Part shown: positions 43,801 to 52,948 of the stretch, one piece after another | How positions within the stretch are numbered: position 1 is the stretch's first letter | Layout of the letters: every line of letters starts with the position of its first letter | Assembly (NCBI GenBank): GCA_965215295.1 | Contig: OZ244045.1 | Coordinates: 186,001-250,000 of the forward strand | DNA: 64,000 bases | Direction of reading: 5' to 3' | Source: HK1 sp965215295 | GTDB taxonomy: Bacteria; Pseudomonadota; Gammaproteobacteria; HK1 | The notes under the pieces: model-generated | The model's input: the letters and a program-made list of their open reading frames with translations, nothing else | Database searches by the model: none | What the model was told of the DNA's origin: nothing | Position numbers and translations under genes: made by a program

Positions 43801-46800
43801 TGAACGGAACGATCCCGCCTGCACTGGGGCAACTGGGCCATCTCGTCTCGCTCGATTTGAGTGACAACCGGCTCGCCGGCGGTATCCCGCCGGCGTTGGG
43901 TGAGCTGCCCCGGCTCGTTGCGCTGCGTCTGCACCGGAACCGGCTCACCGGCCCGGTCCCCCCGGAATTCGGGAAGCTGCCGAGGCTCGAGGAGCTGCAG
44001 TTGCAGAGGAACGACCTGTCCGGTCCCGCTCCGCCGCAACTGGGAGGGATCGACAGTCTCTCCCTCCTGCGCCTCGCCGGCAACGATCTGGACCGTCCCC
44101 TCCCGCCGCGGCTGTACGAAATCGCCGACCACGATCTCCATGTTCTCCCCGTTCGTCGAGCGGATGCCCCCGGAGACCCCGGCGGTCGGGCGGCGGAAAG
44201 CGGCCTGGTCTGCCGGCCCTCGCCGGGAATGCCCCCCGCACTGCTGGCCGACTGCACCCTCTTGCTGGCGGTCAGGGACGTCCTGGCCGGCGAGGCCCGG
44301 CTCAACTGGAGCGAGGACGTGCCCATCGGATTCTGGCAGGGGGTCAGCACCGGCGGCTCGCCGCGGCGTGTGGCCGCCCTGGAGTTGCCGCGCGCGGGAC
44401 TGAACGGCCGCCTCGTGGCGGAGCTCGGCGCTCTGAGCGGGCTGGTCGCCCTGGACCTGCGCCACAACCGGCTGGCCGGGTCCATCCCCACGGCGCTGGG
44501 TGGACTGGAACGGCTCGTTTCGCTTCGCCTGGAGCACAACGAGCTCACCGGCGCCGTCCCCTCGGAGCTGGGCGCAATCGACAACCTGTCCTTCCTGCGC
44601 CTGTCGGGCAACGAGCTGGCTCGTCCCTTCCCGCCGGCGCTCTACGCGCTCGAAGCCCACGACCTGGACACCGCCCTGTCGTGCAAGCCGGGGCGAGGCG
44701 CTCCGGGCCTGCTGGCCGACTGCGCGCTCCTGCTCGCGGTGAAGGACGGACTCGCCGGGGATGCGCCGCTGAACTGGCGCCCGGGCGTGCCGCTGGAGGA
44801 GTGGCAGGGCGTCACGGTGGACCGTCTGCGCGGCCGCGTGACGGCGCTGGACCTGACGCAGACGGGATTGAACGGACGCATCCCCCCGGAGGTGGGGCGG
44901 CTGGACGGGCTCGTCTCGCTGCGCTTGAGCCGCAACCGGCTGGCCGGCCCCGTTCCGCCCGAGCTCGGCGGCCTGTTGCACCTGCGAACCCTGTGGCTGG
45001 ACGACAACCGCCTCAGCGGTCCGGTCCCGCCCGAGCTGGGCAGGCTGTCGAGGCTTGCGGACCTGCGGTTGAGGGGGAACTCCCGGCTCGGCCCCTTGCC
45101 GCCCGCGGTGGCGGCGCTACCCGGGCCGGCGGCGGTGCGCTTCGCGGGAGACGAAGCGGCGGCCGGGGACCGCGGCGGGGGGACCGACGAAAGCCCGCGT
45201 TGCCGGGCAGCGGCAACGCGCCTGTACAGCGACTGCTCCACGCTTCTGGAAGTGCGCGACAAACTGGCCGGGGACGCGGGATTGAATTGGAACGCCACGC
45301 TCCCCATCGACCATTGGCGCGGCGTCACCCTGGGTTTCCCGCCGGCCGTGGACGGGGCCGCCGTGCAAGGGCCGCGCATCGTCGCCCTGGACCTGTCGCA
45401 CCTGGGGCTGAACGGGCACGTCCCCGCGGAGCTGTCCGCGTTGGACGCGCTTGCCGTTCTGCATCTTGGCGACAACCGGCTCGGGGGTCCGATCCCCCCG
45501 GAGCTGGGCGCCCTCGCCGGGCTGAGGGCGCTGACGCTGGAGAACAACGCGCTCACCGGCCCGATCCCGGAGGAGCTCGGCGCGTTGCGGCGGCTCGTCC
45601 GGCTGCATCTCGGCGGCAACGAGCTCAGCGGCCCCATCCCGGAGCACATCGCCAACCTGGCCGACCTGCGGGTGCTGTCCCTGGAAGACAACGCGCTGAC
45701 GGGTCCCTTCCCTCGGTGGCTTGACGAGCAGGAGCATCTGGAAACGCTGCGGCTCGAGAACAATCGTCTGCATGGATACATCCCGACGAAGCTGGCCCGG
45801 CTGCCTCGTCTTGCGGACCTGCGCCTGGGCGGGAATACACTTCTGGGCTGCATCCCGCTGACATGGCGCGCGGCGCGGGCGCGCTACGCTCATGTCGAGC
45901 AGGACCTGCTCTGCCGGCCGCCGCCCTGGAGGAAGCCCGGCCTGTTCGAAGATGCCGCCCGTCTGATGCTCGCGCGCGACGTCCTGGCGGAGGACGCCCC
46001 GCTGAACTGGAGCTACGCCAGCCCCGTCGAGTCCTGGCAGGGTGTGATGCTCGATTGGTCGGGACATGTCGTCGGACTGGACTTGCGGGACATGAACCTG
46101 GGCGGGCGGATTCCTCCGGAACTCGGCGAGCTGAGCCGTCTCACATGGCTGCACCTCGACGGCAACCGGTTCGCGGGCCCCATTCCTCCGGAGCTGGGGA
46201 AGCTGACCCGTCTGAGGATACTGTCGCTCGGTGACAACGACCTCACCGGCCCCATTCCGTCCGAGCTCGGCGACCTGTCGAACCTCCGGCGACTGTGGCT
46301 GGACGACAACGGCCTCACCGGCCCCATTCCGCCCGAGCTCGGCAACCCGTCGAACCTCTGGCAACTGTGGCTGGACGACAACCGCCTCAGCGGTCCTATC
46401 CCGCCCGAGTTGGGCGCGCTCCATATCTATTCACTGCGCGTTGCCGGCAACGATATTGCCGGCGCCGGCACATCCGAAATGGACAGTCCGGACGGCGGGA
46501 CCTTTCTTGGAAACCTTGGCGCCGCATTGCAGAACCAGAGGTTTTTGCTCTGGAGACTGGGCTTCGAGAAGGCGATGGAAGCGCCGCTGTTCGGTCACGG
46601 TCTGGGGGCATTGATCAGCCTGGACACCGCCCCCATCGGATTCAAGGGCACGCCAATGGGCGTTGACAATCTGTACCTGATTTTCCTGGGAGAAGCCGGC
46701 ATCGTCCCCGCGTCGCTGTTCATTCTTTCCATCATGCTGTTGCTGCGTTCGCAGTGGCGCGCGCCGAGATCGCTCGCCCGGGATACGGCCGCCGGTTGGG

Positions 46801-46934
46801 TCATTGCCATCGCCCTGCACGGTATGACCTCCGAGCATGTACTCCTCGTCGCCGCAGCCATGTTCCTGGCCGGACTGTGTGTCGCGATGTCCGCGGCGCG
46901 AGACGAAGGCGGTCTTTGTCCCGCAACGTCGTGA
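40833..46934 (+). CDS. Giant O-antigen polymerase/ligase-like membrane protein with LRR loop, copy 2 (intact)
   Basis: The 2033-residue product has an N-terminal block of about nine membrane helices (residues 1-295) with FRLTGAFANPND near 190 and AARTGFLVL at 240, the conserved segments of the Wzy/WaaL (O-antigen ligase, PF04932-type) family. Residues about 300-1870 are about 40 leucine-rich repeats of the type LTGPIPPELGNL, in nine modules. Each module opens with a cap DCxLLLAxRDxLAG...LNW...WQGV; the cap Cys codons lie at residues 318, 497, 630, 787, 941, 1141, 1297 and 1468, and the ninth cap (1708) has Ala instead. The C-terminal membrane segment has PLFGHGLGA (1918) and GVDNLYLIFLGEAG, where Asp1945 replaces the usual His. 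The predicted topology puts the LRRs in the periplasm. The start is GTG 40833, shared with the other copies. Confidence 0.8.
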   Translation: MLSSYVDPLLRRTGPLQGVLIAVAFWALAALALLNLRELHLRGMPGVQFMGAWATMLGCLIVVSLVGLRYAGSRREPVWSVSLWRQLIGTPGLLLFAAVASYLAIGVTVLLIEGSWQPDTAEGLKYRVLHFGVLVAAALGGRAVLERTGADRLLGGVLVILIASCAVILASPILRELGILLPYRIPFRLTGAFANPNDAGLVTCMTVALALAFLTNGGSRRLGYAGLAIGTAATLATAARTGFLVLVAILALFALLNLRDKRKAVLLLSLAGGLIGLAVVAAQFTPWASLRVIEDKHRADVLFCEPPSDGHSSEAADCAVLLAVKDILAGDVALNWSPLRPVQHWEGVTVDGPEGRVTRLSLDRGLNGRIPPELGRLDGLVSLRLGRNRLTGPIPPELGNLTRLKRLGLSFNHLTGAIPPELAKLSNLETLWLRGNRLTGPVPPQLREIDSLSRVRLAGNDLAHPIPPELYELDLDILDELFCRRSPRMHPELLDDCTLLLATRDELAGQATLDWRADTSIGQWQGVTLGGPEGRVKALSLSGQGLTGRIPPEFGRLHGLESLRLARNRLTGPVPPELGRLANLRTLRLDGNALTGPIPPGLYDLPDQDLLDELFCRRSPRMSPELLGDCTLLLATRDELAGQAALNWRADIPIGWWQGVTLGGPGGRVKALFLSERGLTGRVPPEFGRLRGLESLHLDRNRLTGPVPPELGQLASLRSLVLDLNALTGGIPPELGRLARLESLWLGSNRLTGPVPPELFDVAESDLAHRALCLPPPRTSPGLFGDCTTLLAAQETLEGGARLNWREAMPMGRWQGVTLGGPEGRVIALELPRTGLDGRIPAVLGSLARLRTLVLDGNRLTGPIPPELGNLADLQVLALGANHLTGSVPPELARLSNLREVWLNDNRLTGPVPPGLGRPLGGPASSCPAAPPGNPGLRADCALLLEARDTLAGDARLNWSAHLPLAEWHGVTVGGPLERVTKLELPGWNLNGTIPPALGQLGHLVSLDLSDNRLAGGIPPALGELPRLVALRLHRNRLTGPVPPEFGKLPRLEELQLQRNDLSGPAPPQLGGIDSLSLLRLAGNDLDRPLPPRLYEIADHDLHVLPVRRADAPGDPGGRAAESGLVCRPSPGMPPALLADCTLLLAVRDVLAGEARLNWSEDVPIGFWQGVSTGGSPRRVAALELPRAGLNGRLVAELGALSGLVALDLRHNRLAGSIPTALGGLERLVSLRLEHNELTGAVPSELGAIDNLSFLRLSGNELARPFPPALYALEAHDLDTALSCKPGRGAPGLLADCALLLAVKDGLAGDAPLNWRPGVPLEEWQGVTVDRLRGRVTALDLTQTGLNGRIPPEVGRLDGLVSLRLSRNRLAGPVPPELGGLLHLRTLWLDDNRLSGPVPPELGRLSRLADLRLRGNSRLGPLPPAVAALPGPAAVRFAGDEAAAGDRGGGTDESPRCRAAATRLYSDCSTLLEVRDKLAGDAGLNWNATLPIDHWRGVTLGFPPAVDGAAVQGPRIVALDLSHLGLNGHVPAELSALDALAVLHLGDNRLGGPIPPELGALAGLRALTLENNALTGPIPEELGALRRLVRLHLGGNELSGPIPEHIANLADLRVLSLEDNALTGPFPRWLDEQEHLETLRLENNRLHGYIPTKLARLPRLADLRLGGNTLLGCIPLTWRAARARYAHVEQDLLCRPPPWRKPGLFEDAARLMLARDVLAEDAPLNWSYASPVESWQGVMLDWSGHVVGLDLRDMNLGGRIPPELGELSRLTWLHLDGNRFAGPIPPELGKLTRLRILSLGDNDLTGPIPSELGDLSNLRRLWLDDNGLTGPIPPELGNPSNLWQLWLDDNRLSGPIPPELGALHIYSLRVAGNDIAGAGTSEMDSPDGGTFLGNLGAALQNQRFLLWRLGFEKAMEAPLFGHGLGALISLDTAPIGFKGTPMGVDNLYLIFLGEAGIVPASLFILSIMLLLRSQWRAPRSLARDTAAGWVIAIALHGMTSEHVLLVAAAMFLAGLCVAMSAARDEGGLCPATS
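43799..45626 (+). repeat. Segment without visible difference from copy 3 (about 1.8 kb)
   Basis: Reading both copies line by line, 43799-45626 and 49980-51807 (offset 6181) show no difference that I can see, while flanking parts of the same genes differ at several per cent of positions. This points to recent gene conversion or duplication. Confidence 0.8.
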
Positions 46935-46936
46935 CC

Positions 46937-47017
46937 GTGGGCAAACTCCACATCGCCTTCATGCTCACCGGCCTGAACGGGGGCGGGATGTCGTCGACGG
47001 GCTTCGATTCGTGTTGA
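46937..47017 (+). pseudogene. Truncated GT4 glycosyltransferase start between copies 2 and 3
   Basis: A 26-codon frame from GTG 46937 begins KLHIAFMLTGLNGGG like the GT4 genes further right, then breaks into the leader of copy 3 (MSSTGFDSC) and stops at 47017. The corresponding place after copy 3 carries a full GT4 gene, so this is a remnant left by duplication of the polymerase gene. Confidence 0.8.
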
Positions 47018-50000
47018 GCTCGTACGTCGACTCGCTCCTGCGCCGAACCGGGCCGCTGCAGGGCGTCCTGATCACCGTTGCCTTCTGGGCGTTGGCCGCC
47101 CTAGCCCTCCTCAACCTGAGGGAGCTGCATCTCCGGGGAATGCCGGGCGTGCAGTTCATGGGCGCCTGGGCGACCATGCTGTGCTGCCTGATCGTGGTGA
47201 GCCTGGTCGGAATTCGATACGCGGGCTCCCGGCGAGAACCCGTCTGGTCGGCTTCTCTCTGGCGGCAGTCGATCGGGACGCCGGGCCTGCTCCTGTTCGC
47301 CGCGGTGGCCTCCTATCTGGCGACAGGCGCCACCGTGCTCGTCATCGAAGGGAGCTGGCAGCCGGACACCGCCGAACACCTGAAGTATCGAGTCCTCCAC
47401 CTCGGTGTGCTCGTGGCCGCGGCGCTGGGTGGCCGCGCGGTGCTGGAACGCACCGGGGCCGACCGGCTGTTGGTGGGTGCGCTCGTCATCCTGATTGCGA
47501 GCTGCGCCGTCATCCTCGCTTCGCCGGTCCTGCGCGAGCTCGGCATCCTGCCACTCTACCGGGTTTCTTTTCGCCTGACCGGCGCCTTCACCGATCCGAA
47601 CGACGCCAGCCTCGTCGCCTGCATGACCGTGGCGCTTGCCCTGGCCTTCCTGACCAATGGAGGGCCGCGCGGGCTCGGCCATGCGGGGCTGGCGATGGGT
47701 ACCGCGGCAACGCTGGCGACGGCTGCCAGAACGGGGTTCCTCGTGCTCGTCGCGATATTGGCTCTGTTCGTGTTGCTCAATCTGCGCGACAAGAGGAAGA
47801 GCATTTTTCTCCTGTCCTGGATCGGGGGACTGATCGGTCTGGCCGTCGTTGCGACCCAGCTCACCCCGTGGGCATGGTTGCGTGCCGTAGAGGATGGAGA
47901 TACTGCGGATGCCGCACTGTTCTGCGAGTCGCCATCGGACGGTCATTCAAACGAGGCCGCCGACTGTGCCGTCCTGCTGGCGGTGAAGGATGTCCTGGCC
48001 GGCGACGTGGCCTTGAACTGGAGTCCCCTCCGGCCCGTCCAGCGCTGGAAGGGCGTGAGGATGGATGGCCCGGAGGGACGCGTAACCCGGCTGTTCCTGG
48101 ATCAGGGATTGAACGGGCGCATTCCGCCGGAGCTCGGGCGGCTGGACGGCCTGGTTTCGTTGCGCCTCGACCGCAATCGGCTCACCGGCCCCATTCCTCC
48201 CGAGCTGGGAAACCTGACCCGTCTGAGATCCCTGGGACTGAACTTCAACTACTTGACCGGGGCCATTCCGCCGGAGCTGGCAAAGCTCTCGAACCTCGAG
48301 ACGCTGTGGCTGCGGGGCAACCGCCTGACCGGCCCCGTTCCGCCGCAACTGCGGGAGATCGACAGTCTCTCCCTCATGCGCCTCTCCGGCAACGATCTGG
48401 CCCACCCCATCCCGCCCGAGCTGTACGAGCTGGACATCGACATCCTCGACGAGCTGTTCTGCCGGCGGTCGCCTCGGATGCATCTCGAGCTGCTCGGCGA
48501 CTGCACCCTGCTGCTGGCGACGAGGGACGAGCTCGCCGGCCAGGCGACGCTCAACTGGCGTGCGGATACCTCCATCGGCCAGTGGCAAGGCGTTATCCTG
48601 GGAGGTCCGGAAGGCCGCGTGAAGGCGCTCGCTCTGTCGGGGCAAGGACTGACGGGGCGCATTCCGCCGGAGTTCGGGCGGCTGCACGGCCTGGAGTCAC
48701 TGCGCCTTGCCCGCAATCGGCTCACCGGTCCCGTTCCGCCCGAGCTGGGGCGGCTCGCGAATCTGCGCACGCTGAGACTGGATGGGAACGCGCTCACCGG
48801 CCCTATCCCGCCCGGACTGTACGATCTGCCCGATCAGGACCTCCTCGACGAGCTGTTCTGCCGGCGGTCGCCTCGGATGAGTCCCGAGCTGCTCGGCGAC
48901 TGCACCCTGCTGCTGGCGACGAGGGACGAGCTCGCCGGCCAGGCGGCGCTCAACTGGCGTGCGGACATCCCCATCGGCTGGTGGCAAGGCGTCACCCTGG
49001 GCGGCCCGGGAGGCCGCGTGAAGGCGCTCTTCCTGTCGGAGCGAGGACTGACGGGACGCATTCCACCGGAGTTCGGGCGGCTGCGCGGCCTGGAGTCATT
49101 GCACCTTGACCGCAACCGCCTCACCGGTCCCGTTCCGCCCGAGCTGGGGCAGCTCGCAGACCTGCGCAGTCTGGTATTGGACCTCAACGCCCTGACCGGC
49201 GGCATCCCGCCCGAATTGGGACGGCTCGCCAGACTCGAGAGCCTGTGGCTGGGCAGCAACCGCCTGACCGGCCCGGTTCCGCCGGAGCTGTTCGACGTGG
49301 CCGAATCCGATCTTGCCCATCGAGCGTTCTGCCTGCCGCCGCCCCGAACGAGTCCCGGACTGTTCGGGGACTGCACGACGCTGCTGGCGGCGCAGGAGAC
49401 GCTGGAAGGCGGCGCCCGGCTGAACTGGCGCGAGGCGGTCCCGATGGGCGAGTGGCGAGGCGTCACCCTGGGCGGTCCGGAAGGCCGCGTCATCGCGCTG
49501 GAACTGCCTCGAACGGGACTGGACGGGCGCATTCCCGCCGCGCTGGGGAGCCTTGCCCGCCTGCGGACCCTGGTGCTGGACGGCAACCGGTTGACCGGCC
49601 CCATCCCCCCCGAGCTCGGGAACCTCGCCGATCTGCAAGTGCTGGCGCTCGGCGCCAACCACCTGACCGGTTCCGTCCCGCCCGAGCTGGCGAGGCTGTC
49701 GAACCTCCGGGAGGTGTGGCTGAACGACAACCGCCTGACGGGCCCTGTGCCTCCCGGACTGGGGAGGTCGCTCGGCGGCCACGCGTCGTCGTGCCCCGCC
49801 GCACCCCCGGGCAATCCCGGCCTGCGCGCCGACTGCGCGCTCTTGCTGGAGGTCAGGGACACCCTGGCCGGCGACGCGAGGCTCAACTGGAGCGCCCAGC
49901 TCCCCCTGGCCGGGTGGCACGGGGTGACGGTGGGCGGCCCGCTGGAGCGGGTGACGAAGCTGGAGCTGCCGGGGTGGAGCCTGAACGGAACGATCCCGCC

Positions 50001-52945
50001 TGCACTGGGGCAACTGGGCCATCTCGTCTCGCTCGATTTGAGTGACAACCGGCTCGCCGGCGGTATCCCGCCGGCGTTGGGTGAGCTGCCCCGGCTCGTT
50101 GCGCTGCGTCTGCACCGGAACCGGCTCACCGGCCCGGTCCCCCCGGAATTCGGGAAGCTGCCGAGGCTCGAGGAGCTGCAGTTGCAGAGGAACGACCTGT
50201 CCGGTCCCGCTCCGCCGCAACTGGGAGGGATCGACAGTCTCTCCCTCCTGCGCCTCGCCGGCAACGATCTGGACCGTCCCCTCCCGCCGCGGCTGTACGA
50301 AATCGCCGACCACGATCTCCATGTTCTCCCCGTTCGTCGAGCGGATGCCCCCGGAGACCCCGGCGGTCGGGCGGCGGAAAGCGGCCTGGTCTGCCGGCCC
50401 TCGCCGGGAATGCCCCCCGCACTGCTGGCCGACTGCACCCTCTTGCTGGCGGTCAGGGACGTCCTGGCCGGCGAGGCCCGGCTCAACTGGAGCGAGGACG
50501 TGCCCATCGGATTCTGGCAGGGGGTCAGCACCGGCGGCTCGCCGCGGCGTGTGGCCGCCCTGGAGTTGCCGCGCGCGGGACTGAACGGCCGCCTCGTGGC
50601 GGAGCTCGGCGCTCTGAGCGGGCTGGTCGCCCTGGACCTGCGCCACAACCGGCTGGCCGGGTCCATCCCCACGGCGCTGGGTGGACTGGAACGGCTCGTT
50701 TCGCTTCGCCTGGAGCACAACGAGCTCACCGGCGCCGTCCCCTCGGAGCTGGGCGCAATCGACAACCTGTCCTTCCTGCGCCTGTCGGGCAACGAGCTGG
50801 CTCGTCCCTTCCCGCCGGCGCTCTACGCGCTCGAAGCCCACGACCTGGACACCGCCCTGTCGTGCAAGCCGGGGCGAGGCGCTCCGGGCCTGCTGGCCGA
50901 CTGCGCGCTCCTGCTCGCGGTGAAGGACGGACTCGCCGGGGATGCGCCGCTGAACTGGCGCCCGGGCGTGCCGCTGGAGGAGTGGCAGGGCGTCACGGTG
51001 GACCGTCTGCGCGGCCGCGTGACGGCGCTGGACCTGACGCAGACGGGATTGAACGGACGCATCCCCCCGGAGGTGGGGCGGCTGGACGGGCTCGTCTCGC
51101 TGCGCTTGAGCCGCAACCGGCTGGCCGGCCCCGTTCCGCCCGAGCTCGGCGGCCTGTTGCACCTGCGAACCCTGTGGCTGGACGACAACCGCCTCAGCGG
51201 TCCGGTCCCGCCCGAGCTGGGCAGGCTGTCGAGGCTTGCGGACCTGCGGTTGAGGGGGAACTCCCGGCTCGGCCCCTTGCCGCCCGCGGTGGCGGCGCTA
51301 CCCGGGCCGGCGGCGGTGCGCTTCGCGGGAGACGAAGCGGCGGCCGGGGACCGCGGCGGGGGGACCGACGAAAGCCCGCGTTGCCGGGCAGCGGCAACGC
51401 GCCTGTACAGCGACTGCTCCACGCTTCTGGAAGTGCGCGACAAACTGGCCGGGGACGCGGGATTGAATTGGAACGCCACGCTCCCCATCGACCATTGGCG
51501 CGGCGTCACCCTGGGTTTCCCGCCGGCCGTGGACGGGGCCGCCGTGCAAGGGCCGCGCATCGTCGCCCTGGACCTGTCGCACCTGGGGCTGAACGGGCAC
51601 GTCCCCGCGGAGCTGTCCGCGTTGGACGCGCTTGCCGTTCTGCATCTTGGCGACAACCGGCTCGGGGGTCCGATCCCCCCGGAGCTGGGCGCCCTCGCCG
51701 GGCTGAGGGCGCTGACGCTGGAGAACAACGCGCTCACCGGCCCGATCCCGGAGGAGCTCGGCGCGTTGCGGCGGCTCGTCCGGCTGCATCTCGGCGGCAA
51801 CGAGCTCGCCGGCCCCATCCCCTGGTGGCTTGGCGAACGGGAACATCTGGAAACGTTGCGGCTCGAGAACAATCGTCTGCATGGAGGCATCCCGACGAAG
51901 CTGGTCCGGCTGCCTCGTCTTGCGGATCTGCGCTTGGGCGGGAATACACTTCTGGGCTGCATCCCGCTGACATGGCGCGCGGCGCGGGCGCGCTACGACC
52001 ATGTCGAGCCGGACCTGCTCTGCCGGCCGCCGCCCTGGAGGAAGCCCGGCTGGTTGGAAGACGCCGCCCGTCTGATGCTCGCGCGCGACGTCCTGGCGGG
52101 GGGCGCCCCGCTGAACTGGAGCTACGCTACCCCTGTCGAGTCCTGGCAGGGTGTGGTTCTCAATGGAAGGGGACATGTCGACGGACTGGACTTGCGGGAC
52201 ATGAACCTGGGCGGGCGGATTCCTCCGGAACTCGGCGAGCTGAGCCGTCTCACATGGCTGCACCTCGACGGCAACCGACTCGCGGGTCCCATTCCTCCGG
52301 AGCTGGGGAAGCTGACCCGTCTGAGGATACTGTCGCTCGGTGACAACGACCTCACCGGTCCCATTCCGCCCGAGCTCGGCAACCTGTCGAACCTCTGGCA
52401 ACTGTGGCTGGACGACAACCGCCTCAGCGGCCCCGTCCCTCCCGAGTTGGGCGCGCTCGATCTCAGTTCGCTGCGTGTTGCCGGCAACGACATTGCCGGC
52501 GCCGCCACATCCGGAACGGACAGTCTGATTGGCACTTTCTTGAAGAGCCGGAGGCCGTTGCTCTGGAGACTGGGCTTCGAGAAGGCGATGGAAGCGCCGC
52601 TGTTCGGTCACGGCCCTGGGGACATTGCGGCGCCTGGACTCCGCCCCCATCGGGAATGACGGCGAGCCGTTGGGCGTTCACAACCTGTACCTGATGCTGC
52701 TGGGAGAAGCCGGCATCGTTCCCCTGTCGCTGTTCCTCCTTTCCGTTTTCCTGTTGCTGCGTTCGCAGTGGCGCGCGCCGCAATCGCTCGCCCGGGATGC
52801 GGCCGCCGGTTGGGTCGTCGCCATCGTCCTGTATGGCATGGCCTTCCAGCATTTGCTCGGCATCGCGGCGTTCATGTTCATGGCCGGATTGAGCGTCGCG
52901 ATAGCGGTGGCGCACGACGGTGACCGAAACCTCGCAAAGGCGTGA
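47011..52945 (+). pseudogene. LRR-containing O-antigen polymerase/ligase-like protein, copy 3, frameshifted near its end
   Basis: Starting at GTG 47011, this copy has the same layout as copy 2: about nine membrane helices, nine LRR modules and a C-terminal membrane segment. The frame runs to a stop at 52659. One extra base near 52612-52616 (CACGGCCCTGGG against CACGGTCTGGG in copy 2) shifts it, and the remaining 110 residues continue in the next frame to 52945. That last part holds PLGVHNLYLMLLGEAG, with the canonical His that copies 1 and 2 lack. It has two fewer LRR units than copy 2 (one near 51810, one near 52370). A true pseudogene or a base-call error are both possible. Confidence 0.78.
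49980..51807 (+). repeat. Partner of the 1.8-kb identical segment in copy 2
   Basis: Matches 43799-45626 throughout by eye. It covers the last LRR of module 5 onward through most of module 8. Confidence 0.8.
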
Positions 52946-52948
52946 CCG

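Noticed and set aside
41880..46400. LRR-coding repeats as CRISPR or satellite DNA
   Set aside because: The period is 72 bp and protein-coding; changes fall mostly at positions that vary in LRRs.
45117..46424. Long minus-strand open frames across the LRR genes (also 42653-44981 and 48834-51162)
   Set aside because: They mirror the third-codon-position GC bias of the plus-strand LRR genes, give Pro/Arg/Gln-rich products without motifs and have no start context.
52606..52626. Programmed frameshift in copy 3
   Set aside because: The site has a C run but no recognisable stimulatory structure, and copies 1 and 2 do not share it; an insertion or read error is more likely.
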